From: Paracoccaceae bacterium
GTDB taxonomy: Bacteria > Pseudomonadota > Alphaproteobacteria > Rhodobacterales > Rhodobacteraceae
NCBI GenBank assembly: GCA_026709265.1
Contig: JAPOTI010000055.1
Span: 1 to 43,729, forward strand
Reading direction: 5' to 3'
Length of the DNA: 43,729 nt
Shown one piece after another: positions 9,434-17,550 of this stretch (position 1 is its first letter; every line of letters begins with the position of its first letter). The notes under the pieces are model-generated. The model was not told the DNA's origin, searched no databases, and saw only the letters and a program-made list of their open reading frames with translations. A program made the translations under genes and the position numbers.

Positions 9434-12005
9434 TGACGATACGTCCCCTGACAATCACCAGACGCCGGGGTGCCGCCCCATTCAAAGCTCTTTGAACAGC
9501 GGCGTCCGCAAGGACCCGTCGCTCAATCTCTTCCTGCGATGCATCGCGGTTGACCCGAAACTCAGAGCGGCGTTTACCATTGATTTGAATGGGCATGATG
9601 ACCGATTCATCCTGCAACAACTGTTGATCAGCGACCGGCCAGTCCTGTTCAACAACAAGTCCTTCATTCCCCAGCTGTTTCCATATTTCCTCGGCGAGAT
9701 GTGGTGTGACCGGTGACATCAATAATGCCAGAATTCGCATGGCCTCCCGTTTCGCATGGCCTCCGGCATTGGCACGCGATATGGCACTGGCCAATTCATA
9801 AAGGCGGGCAACGGGCTTGTTGAAAGCGAATTCTTCAATCCCCTGTGTGACATCGTCAATCACCCGATGGGTGAATGCCTTGAGTTCGTGATCGGACACA
9901 GCATCACCCGTCTCTGTACACGCCACCGCCTCGCGGGCCAGCCGCAGAACGCGATACAGGTGACGTGAAGCCGCTTCCACGCCCGCCGTACTCCACTCCA
10001 CATCCCGCTCGGGAGGCGAATCGGAGATGATGTACCATCGCGCCGTGTCGGCGCCATAGCGCGCGATGAGCTGTTCGGGGTCGACAACATTCTTTTTTGA
10101 TTTGGACATTTTTGCGGAGGGGATGATCTCCACCGGTTCGCCCGTCGCTTTGATCTTGGCGGTTTTCCCATTCACTTCAACTTCTTCCGGAAGGTGGAAA
10201 ATGGGCTGTCCGCGCGCATCCCGGGTCTGATAAATTTCATGCAGCACCATACCCTGGGTAAATAGGGCATCGAACGGTTCAATTGACTTTTCTGGCAAAT
10301 GCCCGGTCAAATGCATCGCCCGGGCAAAGAAGCGGGAATAGAGAAGGTGCAGAATGGCATGTTCGATTCCGCCGACATACTGATCGACATTCATCCAGTA
10401 TCCGACATCTTCGGCAACGGTTGGGCTGGACGCACGGGGTGCGGTGAACCGGGCGAAATACCATGAACTGTCAACAAAAGTGTCCATGGTGTCAGTTTCG
10501 CGCCGCGCTGGGCCCTTGCATTTGGGACAAATGGCCTGTTGCCACGCATGATGTCTCTCAAGCGGGTTCCCCGGCTGGTCAAAAGTCACATCCTCGGGAA
10601 GTTTGACGGGAAGATTGGCCTTGGCTTCGGAAACGATCCCACAATGCGGACAATACAGGACTGGAATCGGACAGCCCCAATAACGCTGGCGGCTGATTCC
10701 CCAATCGCGCAAACGATACCGCGTGACACCTTCGCCAATACCGTGTTCTTCACAATATCTGATCGCCGCCGATACAGCTGCTTCACACGTTTGTCTGTCA
10801 CCTCCTGCCACCGGCAGCAAGTAATGAACCATGGTCTGTTTCGACGGCACGAAAGCTTCCGAGGCAACACGCTGGTCCGGCGCATCCGCGGGGACAAACA
10901 CGTCGACAACCGGAAGATCGTATTTGCGCGAGAATTCGAGGTCGCGCGCATCATGCGCGGGGCAGGAAAAAATCGCGCCAGTCCCATATTCAATCAGGAT
11001 GAAATTGGCGATCCAGACCGGCAGCTGAATCTCCCTATTGAGAGGGTGGTGCACCCTGATACCGGTATCAATTCCGGTTTTTTCCTCATTTTCGACCACG
11101 GCCGCGGACAGGCTGGTTTGGCGACATGTCTTCAGAAATTCCTTGATCTCGGGATTTGCGGCTGCCAATTCAAGAGCCAGCGGATGGTCCGGTGACACGG
11201 CAACGCAATTGGCACCGTGAAGCGTGTCTGGGCGGGTGGTGTAGACACGGATGTGCGTATTGGCCAGGCGGTTACCCATACTGTTTTCCGTGATCTCGAA
11301 GCCAAGTTCGAGTCCCTCCGACTTTCCGATCCAGTTCTGCTGCATGAGTCGGACCTTTTCGGGCCACTTGTCCAAATCTTCCAGAGCTGACAGAAGTTCA
11401 TCGGAAAATTCGCTGATTCGAAAAAACCACTGGGGAAGTATCTTGCGTTCAACCGGGGCACCTGAACGCCAGCCTTTTCCATCAATGACCTGTTCGTTGG
11501 ACAGAACTGTCATGTCGACAGGATCCCAATTCACCGGACCTTCGCCACGGTAAATCAGCCCCTTTTCAAACATGTCAACAAACATGGCCTGTTGCTGTCC
11601 ATAATATTCCGGATCACAGGTCGCCAACTCACGGCTCCAATCGATGGACAAGCCGAGAGGTTTCATCTGGCGGCGCATGTCGGCAATGTTTTTCCGGGTC
11701 CACTGGCCCGGATGCACCCCGTGTTCCATGGCCGCGTTTTCGGCCGGCATGCCGAACGCATCCCAGCCCATTGGATGGAGAATATTGAATCCCCGGGCAC
11801 GACGATAGCGGGCAACCACATCACCCATTGTGTAATTGCGGACATGCCCCATATGGATCCGCCCCGACGGATAGGGAAACATCTCGAGGATATAATATTT
11901 TGGCTTGTCCGCTTGACGATTGGCGCGGAAAAACGCGCCCTTGTCCCACGCCTCCTGCCAGAAGGTTTCAATATCGGTGAGCTTTTGCTCCTGTTGATCT
12001 GTCAT
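9420..12005 (-). CDS. leuS: Leucyl-tRNA synthetase
   Basis: This class Ia aminoacyl-tRNA synthetase charges tRNA-Leu. The 861-residue product has the HIGH-type motif HMGH at residues 51-54, preceded by [11 protein letters not shown]1 editing domain occupies about 220-420 and the KMSKS loop is at 632-636. The C-terminal anticodon-binding and LeuRS-specific domains complete a full-length enzyme. ATG 12005 is the start; a GTG immediately precedes it. The 3' end overlaps lptE by 14 nt. It is followed by the lptE-holA pair and preceded on the same strand by the DUF3576 lipoprotein gene. Confidence 0.98.
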   Translation of the reverse strand: MTDQQEQKLTDIETFWQEAWDKGAFFRANRQADKPKYYILEMFPYPSGRIHMGHVRNYTMGDVVARYRRARGFNILHPMGWDAFGMPAENAAMEHGVHPGQWTRKNIADMRRQMKPLGLSIDWSRELATCDPEYYGQQQAMFVDMFEKGLIYRGEGPVNWDPVDMTVLSNEQVIDGKGWRSGAPVERKILPQWFFRISEFSDELLSALEDLDKWPEKVRLMQQNWIGKSEGLELGFEITENSMGNRLANTHIRVYTTRPDTLHGANCVAVSPDHPLALELAAANPEIKEFLKTCRQTSLSAAVVENEEKTGIDTGIRVHHPLNREIQLPVWIANFILIEYGTGAIFSCPAHDARDLEFSRKYDLPVVDVFVPADAPDQRVASEAFVPSKQTMVHYLLPVAGGDRQTCEAAVSAAIRYCEEHGIGEGVTRYRLRDWGISRQRYWGCPIPVLYCPHCGIVSEAKANLPVKLPEDVTFDQPGNPLERHHAWQQAICPKCKGPARRETDTMDTFVDSSWYFARFTAPRASSPTVAEDVGYWMNVDQYVGGIEHAILHLLYSRFFARAMHLTGHLPEKSIEPFDALFTQGMVLHEIYQTRDARGQPIFHLPEEVEVNGKTAKIKATGEPVEIIPSAKMSKSKKNVVDPEQLIARYGADTARWYIISDSPPERDVEWSTAGVEAASRHLYRVLRLAREAVACTETGDAVSDHELKAFTHRVIDDVTQGIEEFAFNKPVARLYELASAISRANAGGHAKREAMRILALLMSPVTPHLAEEIWKQLGNEGLVVEQDWPVADQQLLQDESVIMPIQINGKRRSEFRVNRDASQEEIERRVLADAAVQRALNGAAPRRLVIVRGRIVNVVV

Positions 12006-12031
12006 CACTGATCAGCACATCTGAAAAATCG

Positions 12032-12490
12032 TCAGAGTCTCTCATCGGCCTGACGGAGTTGCCGGGCACGGGTAAATATGGCGTCCTCAATTCTCTCAAT
12101 CGTCGCCTCGTCAGCCGGGCCGCGACGGGTGATCAGGGCCACACGCAAGGACCGGGCGGCCAATGCCGGATCACCAACCAGGATTGTGGCACGATATTCA
12201 GTTGTTCCGCCGGGAGCCTTGCCCCAACCCGTCACGATCACCCCGGTGAATGGATCCACGGTTTCCAACGGCAGGAAGTCAAGAACTTCCAGCGACGCAT
12301 TCCAGATATAGCGATTGACCTGAACCGTCACGGACGGATCATTACGATCCTCAAACAGATCCCAAATGGTCTCTCGATCTTCCTCGATTTGCGGCCGCGG
12401 CGCATTGTCCTCATTAGCGGAGCACGCCACCAGCAGAGCCAACAATCCCAGCATCGCCAGCAGGCGCGGCATGCTGTATCGCATGTCCAT
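12032..12490 (-). CDS. DUF3576 lipoprotein
   Basis: The 152-residue product starts at ATG 12490, with GGGAGGGA about 5 nt upstream, a strong ribosome binding site. It has a lipoprotein signal (LLALLVACS) with cysteine near residue 23. The body carries TIWDLF, VNRYIWNASLEVLDFLPL and VDPFTGVIVTGWG, which identify the DUF3576 family found upstream of leuS in alphaproteobacteria. The molecular function is unknown; an outer-membrane-linked periplasmic protein is inferred. It ends 26 bp before leuS and is likely cotranscribed with it. Confidence 0.87.
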   Translation of the reverse strand: MDMRYSMPRLLAMLGLLALLVACSANEDNAPRPQIEEDRETIWDLFEDRNDPSVTVQVNRYIWNASLEVLDFLPLETVDPFTGVIVTGWGKAPGGTTEYRATILVGDPALAARSLRVALITRRGPADEATIERIEDAIFTRARQLRQADERL

Positions 12491-12499
12491 AAAAGTCCC

Positions 12500-13142
12500 T
12501 CCCTCGGATGACCTGACCGTCGTCAACTATCTGTTTGCAATATTGATAACAAGCCCAGTGGGGTGCCGGGTCGGCAGGGCATGACGGCTCCTCGTCCCCA
12601 ACAGGTCCGGACGTGCACGATCGATGCATTCGGTCCTTCGCACGACCAATTCACTCATGCGGCACAGATCGGTTGCATAACCTTGGTGTCCCCGTGAGTC
12701 CCGTTTCAAAACGTTGTCATAAGCCGTCATCGAGGACACCCGCTTTCAGCCATTTATCGATCATGCGGCAGATGACACAGTCCTTGATCCGCAGTTCGAA
12801 ACCTTCCCGGAAACCCCGGTCAGCCTTCTCGCCTGTTTGGCCATCTGAGCTTGTTTCGTCGACAGAGTCAAAAAGTGCCCCGTCTTCATATCTGTCACGC
12901 CTTCAATCCTGTAGATGTGATGTGCCGTTCCGGCGGGCGGGCTGCGCCTTGAACAGACGGAAGTCAGACCCGCTGAACCGCAATGATCAGTGTCACATCA
13001 TCCTATCCTCCAATCCCAGGCCTTGACCTGACGCAATGGCGGTTCTGGGCAGGATTCTCATTGCAACCCGAATGAAGTTCCACATGTCATGATGCCATAC
13101 AGCCGATTTGTTCCTGCGTGAATGCTGGCGTAAACATGGGTC
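12500..13142. other. Gene-poor interval between DUF3576 and yggS
   Basis: About 640 bp without an intact gene. Plus-strand open frames here (for example 12613-13026) have Arg/Ser/Cys-rich composition and no recognisable domain. The minus strand holds a short frame that resembles part of a reverse transcriptase (listed separately). The minus-strand promoter for DUF3576-leuS should lie near 12500-12600 and that for yggS just before 13143, but I see no convincing -35/-10 pair. Confidence 0.5.
12719..12900 (-). pseudogene. Possible group II intron-type reverse transcriptase remnant
   Basis: On the minus strand a short stop-bounded frame ends with CRMIDKWLKAGVLDDGL followed by TGA. The segment WLKAGVLDDG closely resembles the helix before the GTPQGG motif in group II intron reverse transcriptases (typically R-KWLKAGV-EDG). 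After the stop the same frame reads ETGLTGTPRLC, which could be a decayed GTPQG region. Upstream residues do not match further RT blocks, and no YADD motif or intron domain V is seen. If correct, it is a small relic of a retroelement. Chance similarity remains possible. Confidence 0.35.
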
Positions 13143-13796
13143 ATGATGGCAATTGACGACATTCAGCGGCGAATCGCCGCTGCCGAAGAGACTGCAGGAC
13201 GAGAGCGCGGCTCTGTCTGCTTGTTGGCGATCTCCAAACTCCAGCCGCTGGAGCGTATCAAGACAGTTCTCGCCCACGGTCATCGGCAATTTGGCGAGAA
13301 TCGGGTTCAAGAGGCGGCAGCGAAATGGCCGAATCTGATCGCTGCCTATCAGGATACCGTCTTGCATCTTGTTGGTCCGTTGCAATCCAACAAGGTCCGG
13401 CAAGCGATGCGTTTATTTGCGGCGATTCACTCTGTCGACAGGCAAAAACTGGTGCACCGTATTGATTCGGTGGCACAGGAAATCGGATCTTGCCCGCGTT
13501 TGTTCGTACAGGTCAATACCGGTGAGGAGCCGCAGAAGTCCGGGGTGAAGCCCGACGAACTGGATCGCCTTGTCAAGGATATCCGGAATCGCGATCTCCC
13601 GCTGGAAGGGTTGATGTGTATCCCGCCGGCACATGACGAGCCCGCTCTCCACTTCGCCCTGCTCGCAGAACTCGCCAGACGTCATGGCCTCACTGGCCTC
13701 AGTATGGGAATGAGCGGTGATTTCGAAACCGCAGTGCGTCTCGGGGCCACCCATATTCGCGTTGGAACCGCTGTCTTTGGAGACCGGTCGGGTTGA
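13143..13796 (+). CDS. yggS: YggS/PLPBP family pyridoxal 5'-phosphate homeostasis protein
   Basis: The 217-residue single-domain fold-type III PLP protein binds PLP but has no defined enzymatic turnover; the family keeps PLP and amino-acid pools in balance. Visible motifs are AISKLQP near 29-35 with the PLP lysine at 32, HRQFGENRVQE at 47-57, HLVGPLQSNK near 75-84, and the C-terminal GLSMGMSGDFETAVRLGATHIRVG, which forms the phosphate-binding pocket. Length is typical. There are two adjacent ATG codons (13143 and 13146). In relatives yggS commonly lies near leuS and DUF3576; here it is on the opposite strand, separated by the gene-poor stretch. Confidence 0.93.
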   Translation: MMAIDDIQRRIAAAEETAGRERGSVCLLAISKLQPLERIKTVLAHGHRQFGENRVQEAAAKWPNLIAAYQDTVLHLVGPLQSNKVRQAMRLFAAIHSVDRQKLVHRIDSVAQEIGSCPRLFVQVNTGEEPQKSGVKPDELDRLVKDIRNRDLPLEGLMCIPPAHDEPALHFALLAELARRHGLTGLSMGMSGDFETAVRLGATHIRVGTAVFGDRSG

Positions 13797-14133
13797 TCCG
13801 GAGATGTGTCCCTCCGTCGCAAGGAATTGCGGCGGCATGTCTGCTTGAAAGTGGAAACAGGAGCGGTCAGAATCGTCGGCAAGGTTATCCCGCGGGAAAC
13901 CCGAAATCATGGTCCGGAAAGGCGCAGTCTTCGACGCGGTGTCCACATCGACTGTCTTGCGCCAATCGCCCAGGCCCGGAAAACGCCCCGTCCCGCGGCG
14001 CACCTTTCGTTTAACCGTCAGTGTGAACTGAAATCTCTTGGTGTGCGATCCGAAACATGTCAACTCCTGGGCGACCGTCGCCGGTTTGCAGAACTTTGTT
14101 CAGGGCTTCACGGAGGATCTTGCGCATCGAAGA
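13797..14133. other. Intergenic stretch with no supported gene
   Basis: The interval between yggS and the convergent L,D-transpeptidase gene. A plus-strand open frame (13806-14195) runs through it but runs into the opposite coding strand, is Arg/Cys-rich and matches no family I recognise. No hairpin followed by a T-run was evident. It may be decayed coding DNA. Confidence 0.45.
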
Positions 14134-14727
14134 TCAGGACATCCCCGATGGCGGCGACACGATCAGACATGTGCGGGCCGACACACGCGCGATGATCCAT
14201 AAAAGGTCAGAAAATGCGAATGCCACACAGCCCTCTGTTGGCCGCCGGGGGGCACGCCACACATGGATAAAGATCGCTGACCCAACGCCCGCGACCGGTG
14301 CATGCCAATTATATGCCACCGGGATGATCAGATCATACTGGTGGTCCTGCCGCCAGAGTCTTTCATGACTCTTGTGGTGGGGGTGGCCCATGGCAATAAA
14401 GCGATTGTAGTCGGGGTCAGTCGGATCATCGGACCAGATATCGCGGCGGCGTAGAGGCCTGAAAGAGGGATGTTGCACTGAATTCAACCTGTGAGGGCAT
14501 GGCGCCGCCCGGCTGCGCGCAGGTCTGAGCCGTGCAAATTGTGCTGGATCTAACCGATCCGGACGATAAAGGATGTCCAATAATTCAAAGCGGCCTGCGG
14601 GTGTGGTGCCATCCCCTTCCCGCTTGTCCTGCCGAACACCATTCCGACCCAGTGTACAGGGAAAGATCCGTCCCGCGAAATGCGCAGTCTGGCCGACAAT
14701 CTTGATATCATCATGGTCGCAATTCAC
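14134..14727 (-). CDS. L,D-transpeptidase (YkuD) family protein
   Basis: The 197-residue protein has the YkuD catalytic signature: SAIFIHVWRAPRRPTEGCVAF near residues 149-169, with the His and the nucleophilic Cys in the expected H-x(n)-GCVA arrangement. Earlier segments RPLRRRDIWSDDPTDPDYNR and HERLWRQDHQYDL match the alphaproteobacterial subfamily. Such enzymes act on peptidoglycan stem peptides or related substrates in the periplasm. No signal peptide is visible, which is common in this short subfamily and leaves location uncertain. The GTG start at 14727 forms a GTGA overlap with the ribA stop, so the two genes are translationally coupled. Confidence 0.87.
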   Translation of the reverse strand: MNCDHDDIKIVGQTAHFAGRIFPCTLGRNGVRQDKREGDGTTPAGRFELLDILYRPDRLDPAQFARLRPARSRAAPCPHRLNSVQHPSFRPLRRRDIWSDDPTDPDYNRFIAMGHPHHKSHERLWRQDHQYDLIIPVAYNWHAPVAGVGSAIFIHVWRAPRRPTEGCVAFAFSDLLWIIARVSARTCLIVSPPSGMS

Positions 14728-15809
14728 AAAATATGCCCACTCTTGGCCGCCTTGACCGCCAGATAAGACTCATTGAAAGGGTTACAACTGACGACAAGCG
14801 GGATTCTCTCAACAACATTGATCCCCTGACTCTGCAGCAACTCCTGTTTTGCCGGATTGTTGGTCATGAGGCGGACCTTGGTGAGACCCAGCTGATGCAG
14901 GATCGACGCGCCAATTGAAAAATTCCGTTCATCATCCTCGAACCCGAGTCGATGATTGGCCTCGACGGTATCAAAACCCTGGTCCTGCAAACCGTAAGCG
15001 CGCACCTTGTTCAAGAGACCGATGCCGCGACCCTCCTGGTTCAGATACAATAGAACCCCACTACCGGCTTCCTGGAATTTTGCCATGGCCACCTGAAGTT
15101 GTTTGCCACAATCACATTTCAGCGAACCGAGCACGTCACCGGTCAAACAGGCGGAATGTAAACGGACCAGGACGGGATGCCGAGGTGTCAGTTGACCAAA
15201 AATCACCGCACAATGATCTTCGCTGCCATCAGCAACACGGAAAATATGAATGCGAGAATCGACATGTGCGGCCGTTGGGAGCGAAGCTGAAACCGCCTTG
15301 GACAGCCCCACCTCACAACTCGTCAGTTGCCCGTCATCGACTTTGACATGGGTCAGATTCAAAGCCCGGATACATGAATCCGTTGCCGTGAGTGGCCAAG
15401 TCAAAACGGCCGGCAAGAGCCGTGCCCGACGCGCCAAATTGACTCCCTCACGACACAGTGGCACAGAACCGCCTCTCAGACTGGTCAGTGGCCCTTTCAT
15501 CGGAAAATCCAGGTCAGTCGTGGGATCGGCAACTGCACGCACCCAGGAAACCTTCACAGCACGTGGAATGCGAATGCGTGCAATGTCTCCATCATAAATT
15601 CTTGCCTTCAGCACAGACGCCCTGCGTTCTGTCAGGACAAGGGCTGCATCTCCTTGTCCAATGGCAGCAGCGATGCGCTCGTCGCTGGCCGACTCGGTCG
15701 AAAGCATCGCGAGACTGGCATCATCCGACGACAAGACGATGGGAAGTCCAATGCGCAGGTCGCCCATTGCACGAGCACGCAGTTCTTCTGTGTCAGGGGC
15801 ATAACTCAT
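14724..15809 (-). CDS. ribA: GTP cyclohydrolase II RibA
   Basis: This enzyme catalyses the first step of riboflavin synthesis from GTP. The 361-residue product has a C-terminal RibA domain with zinc ligands in VRLHSACLTGDVLGSLKCDC (C-x10-C-x-C). YLNQEGRGIGL and DTVEANHRLGFEDDERNF follow. The first 140 residues form an extra domain that lacks the clear RibB motifs for making 3,4-dihydroxy-2-butanone 4-phosphate, as in many alphaproteobacterial RibA proteins. ATG 15809 was chosen because the upstream in-frame extension (to 15950) looks non-coding. No FMN riboswitch was recognised upstream. Confidence 0.92.
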   Translation of the reverse strand: MSYAPDTEELRARAMGDLRIGLPIVLSSDDASLAMLSTESASDERIAAAIGQGDAALVLTERRASVLKARIYDGDIARIRIPRAVKVSWVRAVADPTTDLDFPMKGPLTSLRGGSVPLCREGVNLARRARLLPAVLTWPLTATDSCIRALNLTHVKVDDGQLTSCEVGLSKAVSASLPTAAHVDSRIHIFRVADGSEDHCAVIFGQLTPRHPVLVRLHSACLTGDVLGSLKCDCGKQLQVAMAKFQEAGSGVLLYLNQEGRGIGLLNKVRAYGLQDQGFDTVEANHRLGFEDDERNFSIGASILHQLGLTKVRLMTNNPAKQELLQSQGINVVERIPLVVSCNPFNESYLAVKAAKSGHIL

Positions 15810-16100
15810 ATCATTGAACGTCTGCGCATCGTCGGGCGGTGCTGGGTGCTGATCCTGCCATGAAAATTCCAACCGGCAGAAAGCATAGATCAAAACGGAA
15901 TGAAGTCGCACCCCTATCTTTGTGAATGCGCGGCTGCAAGTCGTATCCATTCTTCATTCTTCAAAATACGGCCAAATGCCAACTCAGAGAGCAAAACAAC
16001 CCACAATATGGGGATGACCGTCCTGTGCCACAAATTATGTGGCAGTCCGGAATAATTGATGCTAATTCTTGCACCGAGGCAAAAACAAAGGGCAGAAACA

Positions 16101-16673
16101 ATGTTCAGACGACTTTTACTGGTCGTCGTATTGGCTGCTTGTTCAGTCGCTGACTGGAACCCACCGGCCAATCTTGACGACGCCTGTTCGATCATTCAAC
16201 AGAAACCCAAATGGTATTTTGAAATGCGCAATGTGGAAAGGCGCTGGGATTTGCCGATATCTGTCCAGATGGCCATACTCTGGCAGGAAAGCAAGTTTTC
16301 CGCAAACGCCAAAACCCCACGCACCCAGCTCTTCGGTTTCATCCCTTGGAAACGGCAATCTTCCGCCTACGGATTTGCTCAGGTCGTCGACGGAACCTGG
16401 GACTGGTACAAGAAGAAGACCGGCAAGAGATTCGTAAGCCGCGCAAATTTCGGAGATGCCGTTGAATTCATGGGCTGGTATAGCGACATCTCGACGCGGC
16501 AAAATGGTATCGCCAAGAGCGATGTCCGCAATCAATATCTTGCCTATCATGAAGGGCATGCCGGATATAAACGCCGGTCATACGAGCGCAAACGCTGGCT
16601 TGTTGAAGTTGCTGACAAGCTGGTTTCACGGGAAGACATGTATCGACGTCAACTCAGAAGCTGCGTCCTCTGA
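16101..16673 (+). CDS. SLT-type lytic transglycosylase-like lipoprotein
   Basis: The 190-residue product starts at ATG 16101 with GGGCAGAA upstream. It has a short lipoprotein signal (LLLVVVLAACS, Cys near 13). An SLT-like fold follows: the helix MAILWQESKF carries the likely catalytic Glu, SAYGFAQVVDGTWDWYKK comes next, and YLAYHEGHAGY near residue 160 matches the conserved Tyr-containing end of the SLT core. Lytic transglycosylases cleave peptidoglycan with 1,6-anhydro product formation; activity here is inferred from the motifs. It stands alone, divergent from ribA and convergent with lolA. Confidence 0.8.
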   Translation: MFRRLLLVVVLAACSVADWNPPANLDDACSIIQQKPKWYFEMRNVERRWDLPISVQMAILWQESKFSANAKTPRTQLFGFIPWKRQSSAYGFAQVVDGTWDWYKKKTGKRFVSRANFGDAVEFMGWYSDISTRQNGIAKSDVRNQYLAYHEGHAGYKRRSYERKRWLVEVADKLVSREDMYRRQLRSCVL

Positions 16674-16690
16674 GACGCAGGTCTTGCGTC
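16661..16690 (+). terminator. Competing hairpins at the end of the SLT gene
   Basis: GACGCAG at 16674-16680 can pair with upstream CTGCGTC (16661-16667), forming a stem over the stop codon. Alternatively GACGCA (16674-16679) pairs with TGCGTC at 16685-16690. The second hairpin directly follows the stop and is trailed by GTTTCTGTCT, a weak T-rich tract. It could be a factor-independent terminator of modest strength. Confidence 0.35.
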
Positions 16691-16838
16691 GTTTCTGTCT
16701 GAGTGTGCAGAATCGAATGGGCAAAACCACGTTACGTTTCTGATTATTGAGGATTCATCTGCCGGGGCGATTTGCAACAAGCGACAAGGCCCGGATCAGG
16801 ATACCCCCTTGCTTGCCGGTACGGCTTCCTCGGTGCGA

Positions 16839-17537
16839 TTATCGTGACTGGCGCTCAATTTCATGCTGGATACTGAACATTTCTCTTTCGATCACGATAT
16901 CCTGCACGAAATTCTCAAATATCATGCGCGTTTGCTGTCCAAACTGGTCAATAAAGGTCCAGCCAGCAAGACGGACCGGATCATGCCGAAAAGCCAAGCG
17001 AATCAGGATTTTCTCGGATTTATTGGGTCCCCGCAAAGCCACTTCGCTCGAGGCGGCGCCAACCCGGTAATCAACCAGCAAATCCGAATCATCAATGCGG
17101 ACATTATTTCGCAGCAAATAATAGAGCGGAGTCGTCGCGAGCAGGAAAAATACGGGTTCACTATTCGATTTGAGATCGAAGACTGCCACACGGATGGATT
17201 CAGCAATCACCAACCCCGAAGCAGGTGGGTCATATTCGATTCGTGCATATGACGGGCGGCCAAACAAAATATTGCCAGTCGAAATCGTCCCATCGGTATT
17301 CAGCTGGCTGAACTGTATCCAACCCTTATCCAGGCTTTCCATATAATCGGCCAGCGTTGTGAGCGTAATCTGGGTCCCGGCCACTTGTGGCTGATCATTT
17401 GAATCGGATGGAGTATCGGCCTGTGCCGATGGCAATGATTGGGCGCTATTCTGTGCCACCGCCTGCACGGCACCAAACAACAGGCAGAGCCCGATACATG
17501 CGCCAATCATCCGATGGCCAAGGAAAGTCACCATCAT
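16839..17537 (-). CDS. lolA: Outer-membrane lipoprotein carrier protein LolA
   Basis: The 232-residue periplasmic chaperone carries lipoproteins from the LolCDE complex to the outer membrane. The product has a signal peptide with hydrophobic core MIGACIGLCLLFGAVQAVA. A mature beta-rich domain follows with DYMESLDKGWIQFSQLNTDGT, GNILFGRPSYARIEYDPP and SEPVFFLLATTPLYYLL, as in LolA. Start codons ATG 17537 and ATG 17534 lie just 13 nt past the ftsK stop; translation from further upstream would be inside ftsK. The ftsK-lolA order is standard in alphaproteobacteria. A linker rich in Ser, Asp and Gln follows the signal peptide. Confidence 0.9.
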   Translation of the reverse strand: MMVTFLGHRMIGACIGLCLLFGAVQAVAQNSAQSLPSAQADTPSDSNDQPQVAGTQITLTTLADYMESLDKGWIQFSQLNTDGTISTGNILFGRPSYARIEYDPPASGLVIAESIRVAVFDLKSNSEPVFFLLATTPLYYLLRNNVRIDDSDLLVDYRVGAASSEVALRGPNKSEKILIRLAFRHDPVRLAGWTFIDQFGQQTRMIFENFVQDIVIEREMFSIQHEIERQSR

Positions 17538-17550
17538 GCGGGGCACGACC

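Noticed and set aside
12613-13026. Plus-strand open frame of 137 codons in the gap before yggS
   Set aside because: The Arg/Ser/Cys-rich translation matches no family, and the minus strand gives the better explanation as an RT remnant.
13413-14063. Minus-strand open frame of 216 codons across yggS
   Set aside because: It is mostly antisense to the well-supported yggS gene and has no known motifs.
15810-15950. N-terminal extension of RibA and a possible FMN riboswitch upstream
   Set aside because: The extension has no RibA-family similarity, and I could not find the conserved multi-stem pattern of an FMN riboswitch.
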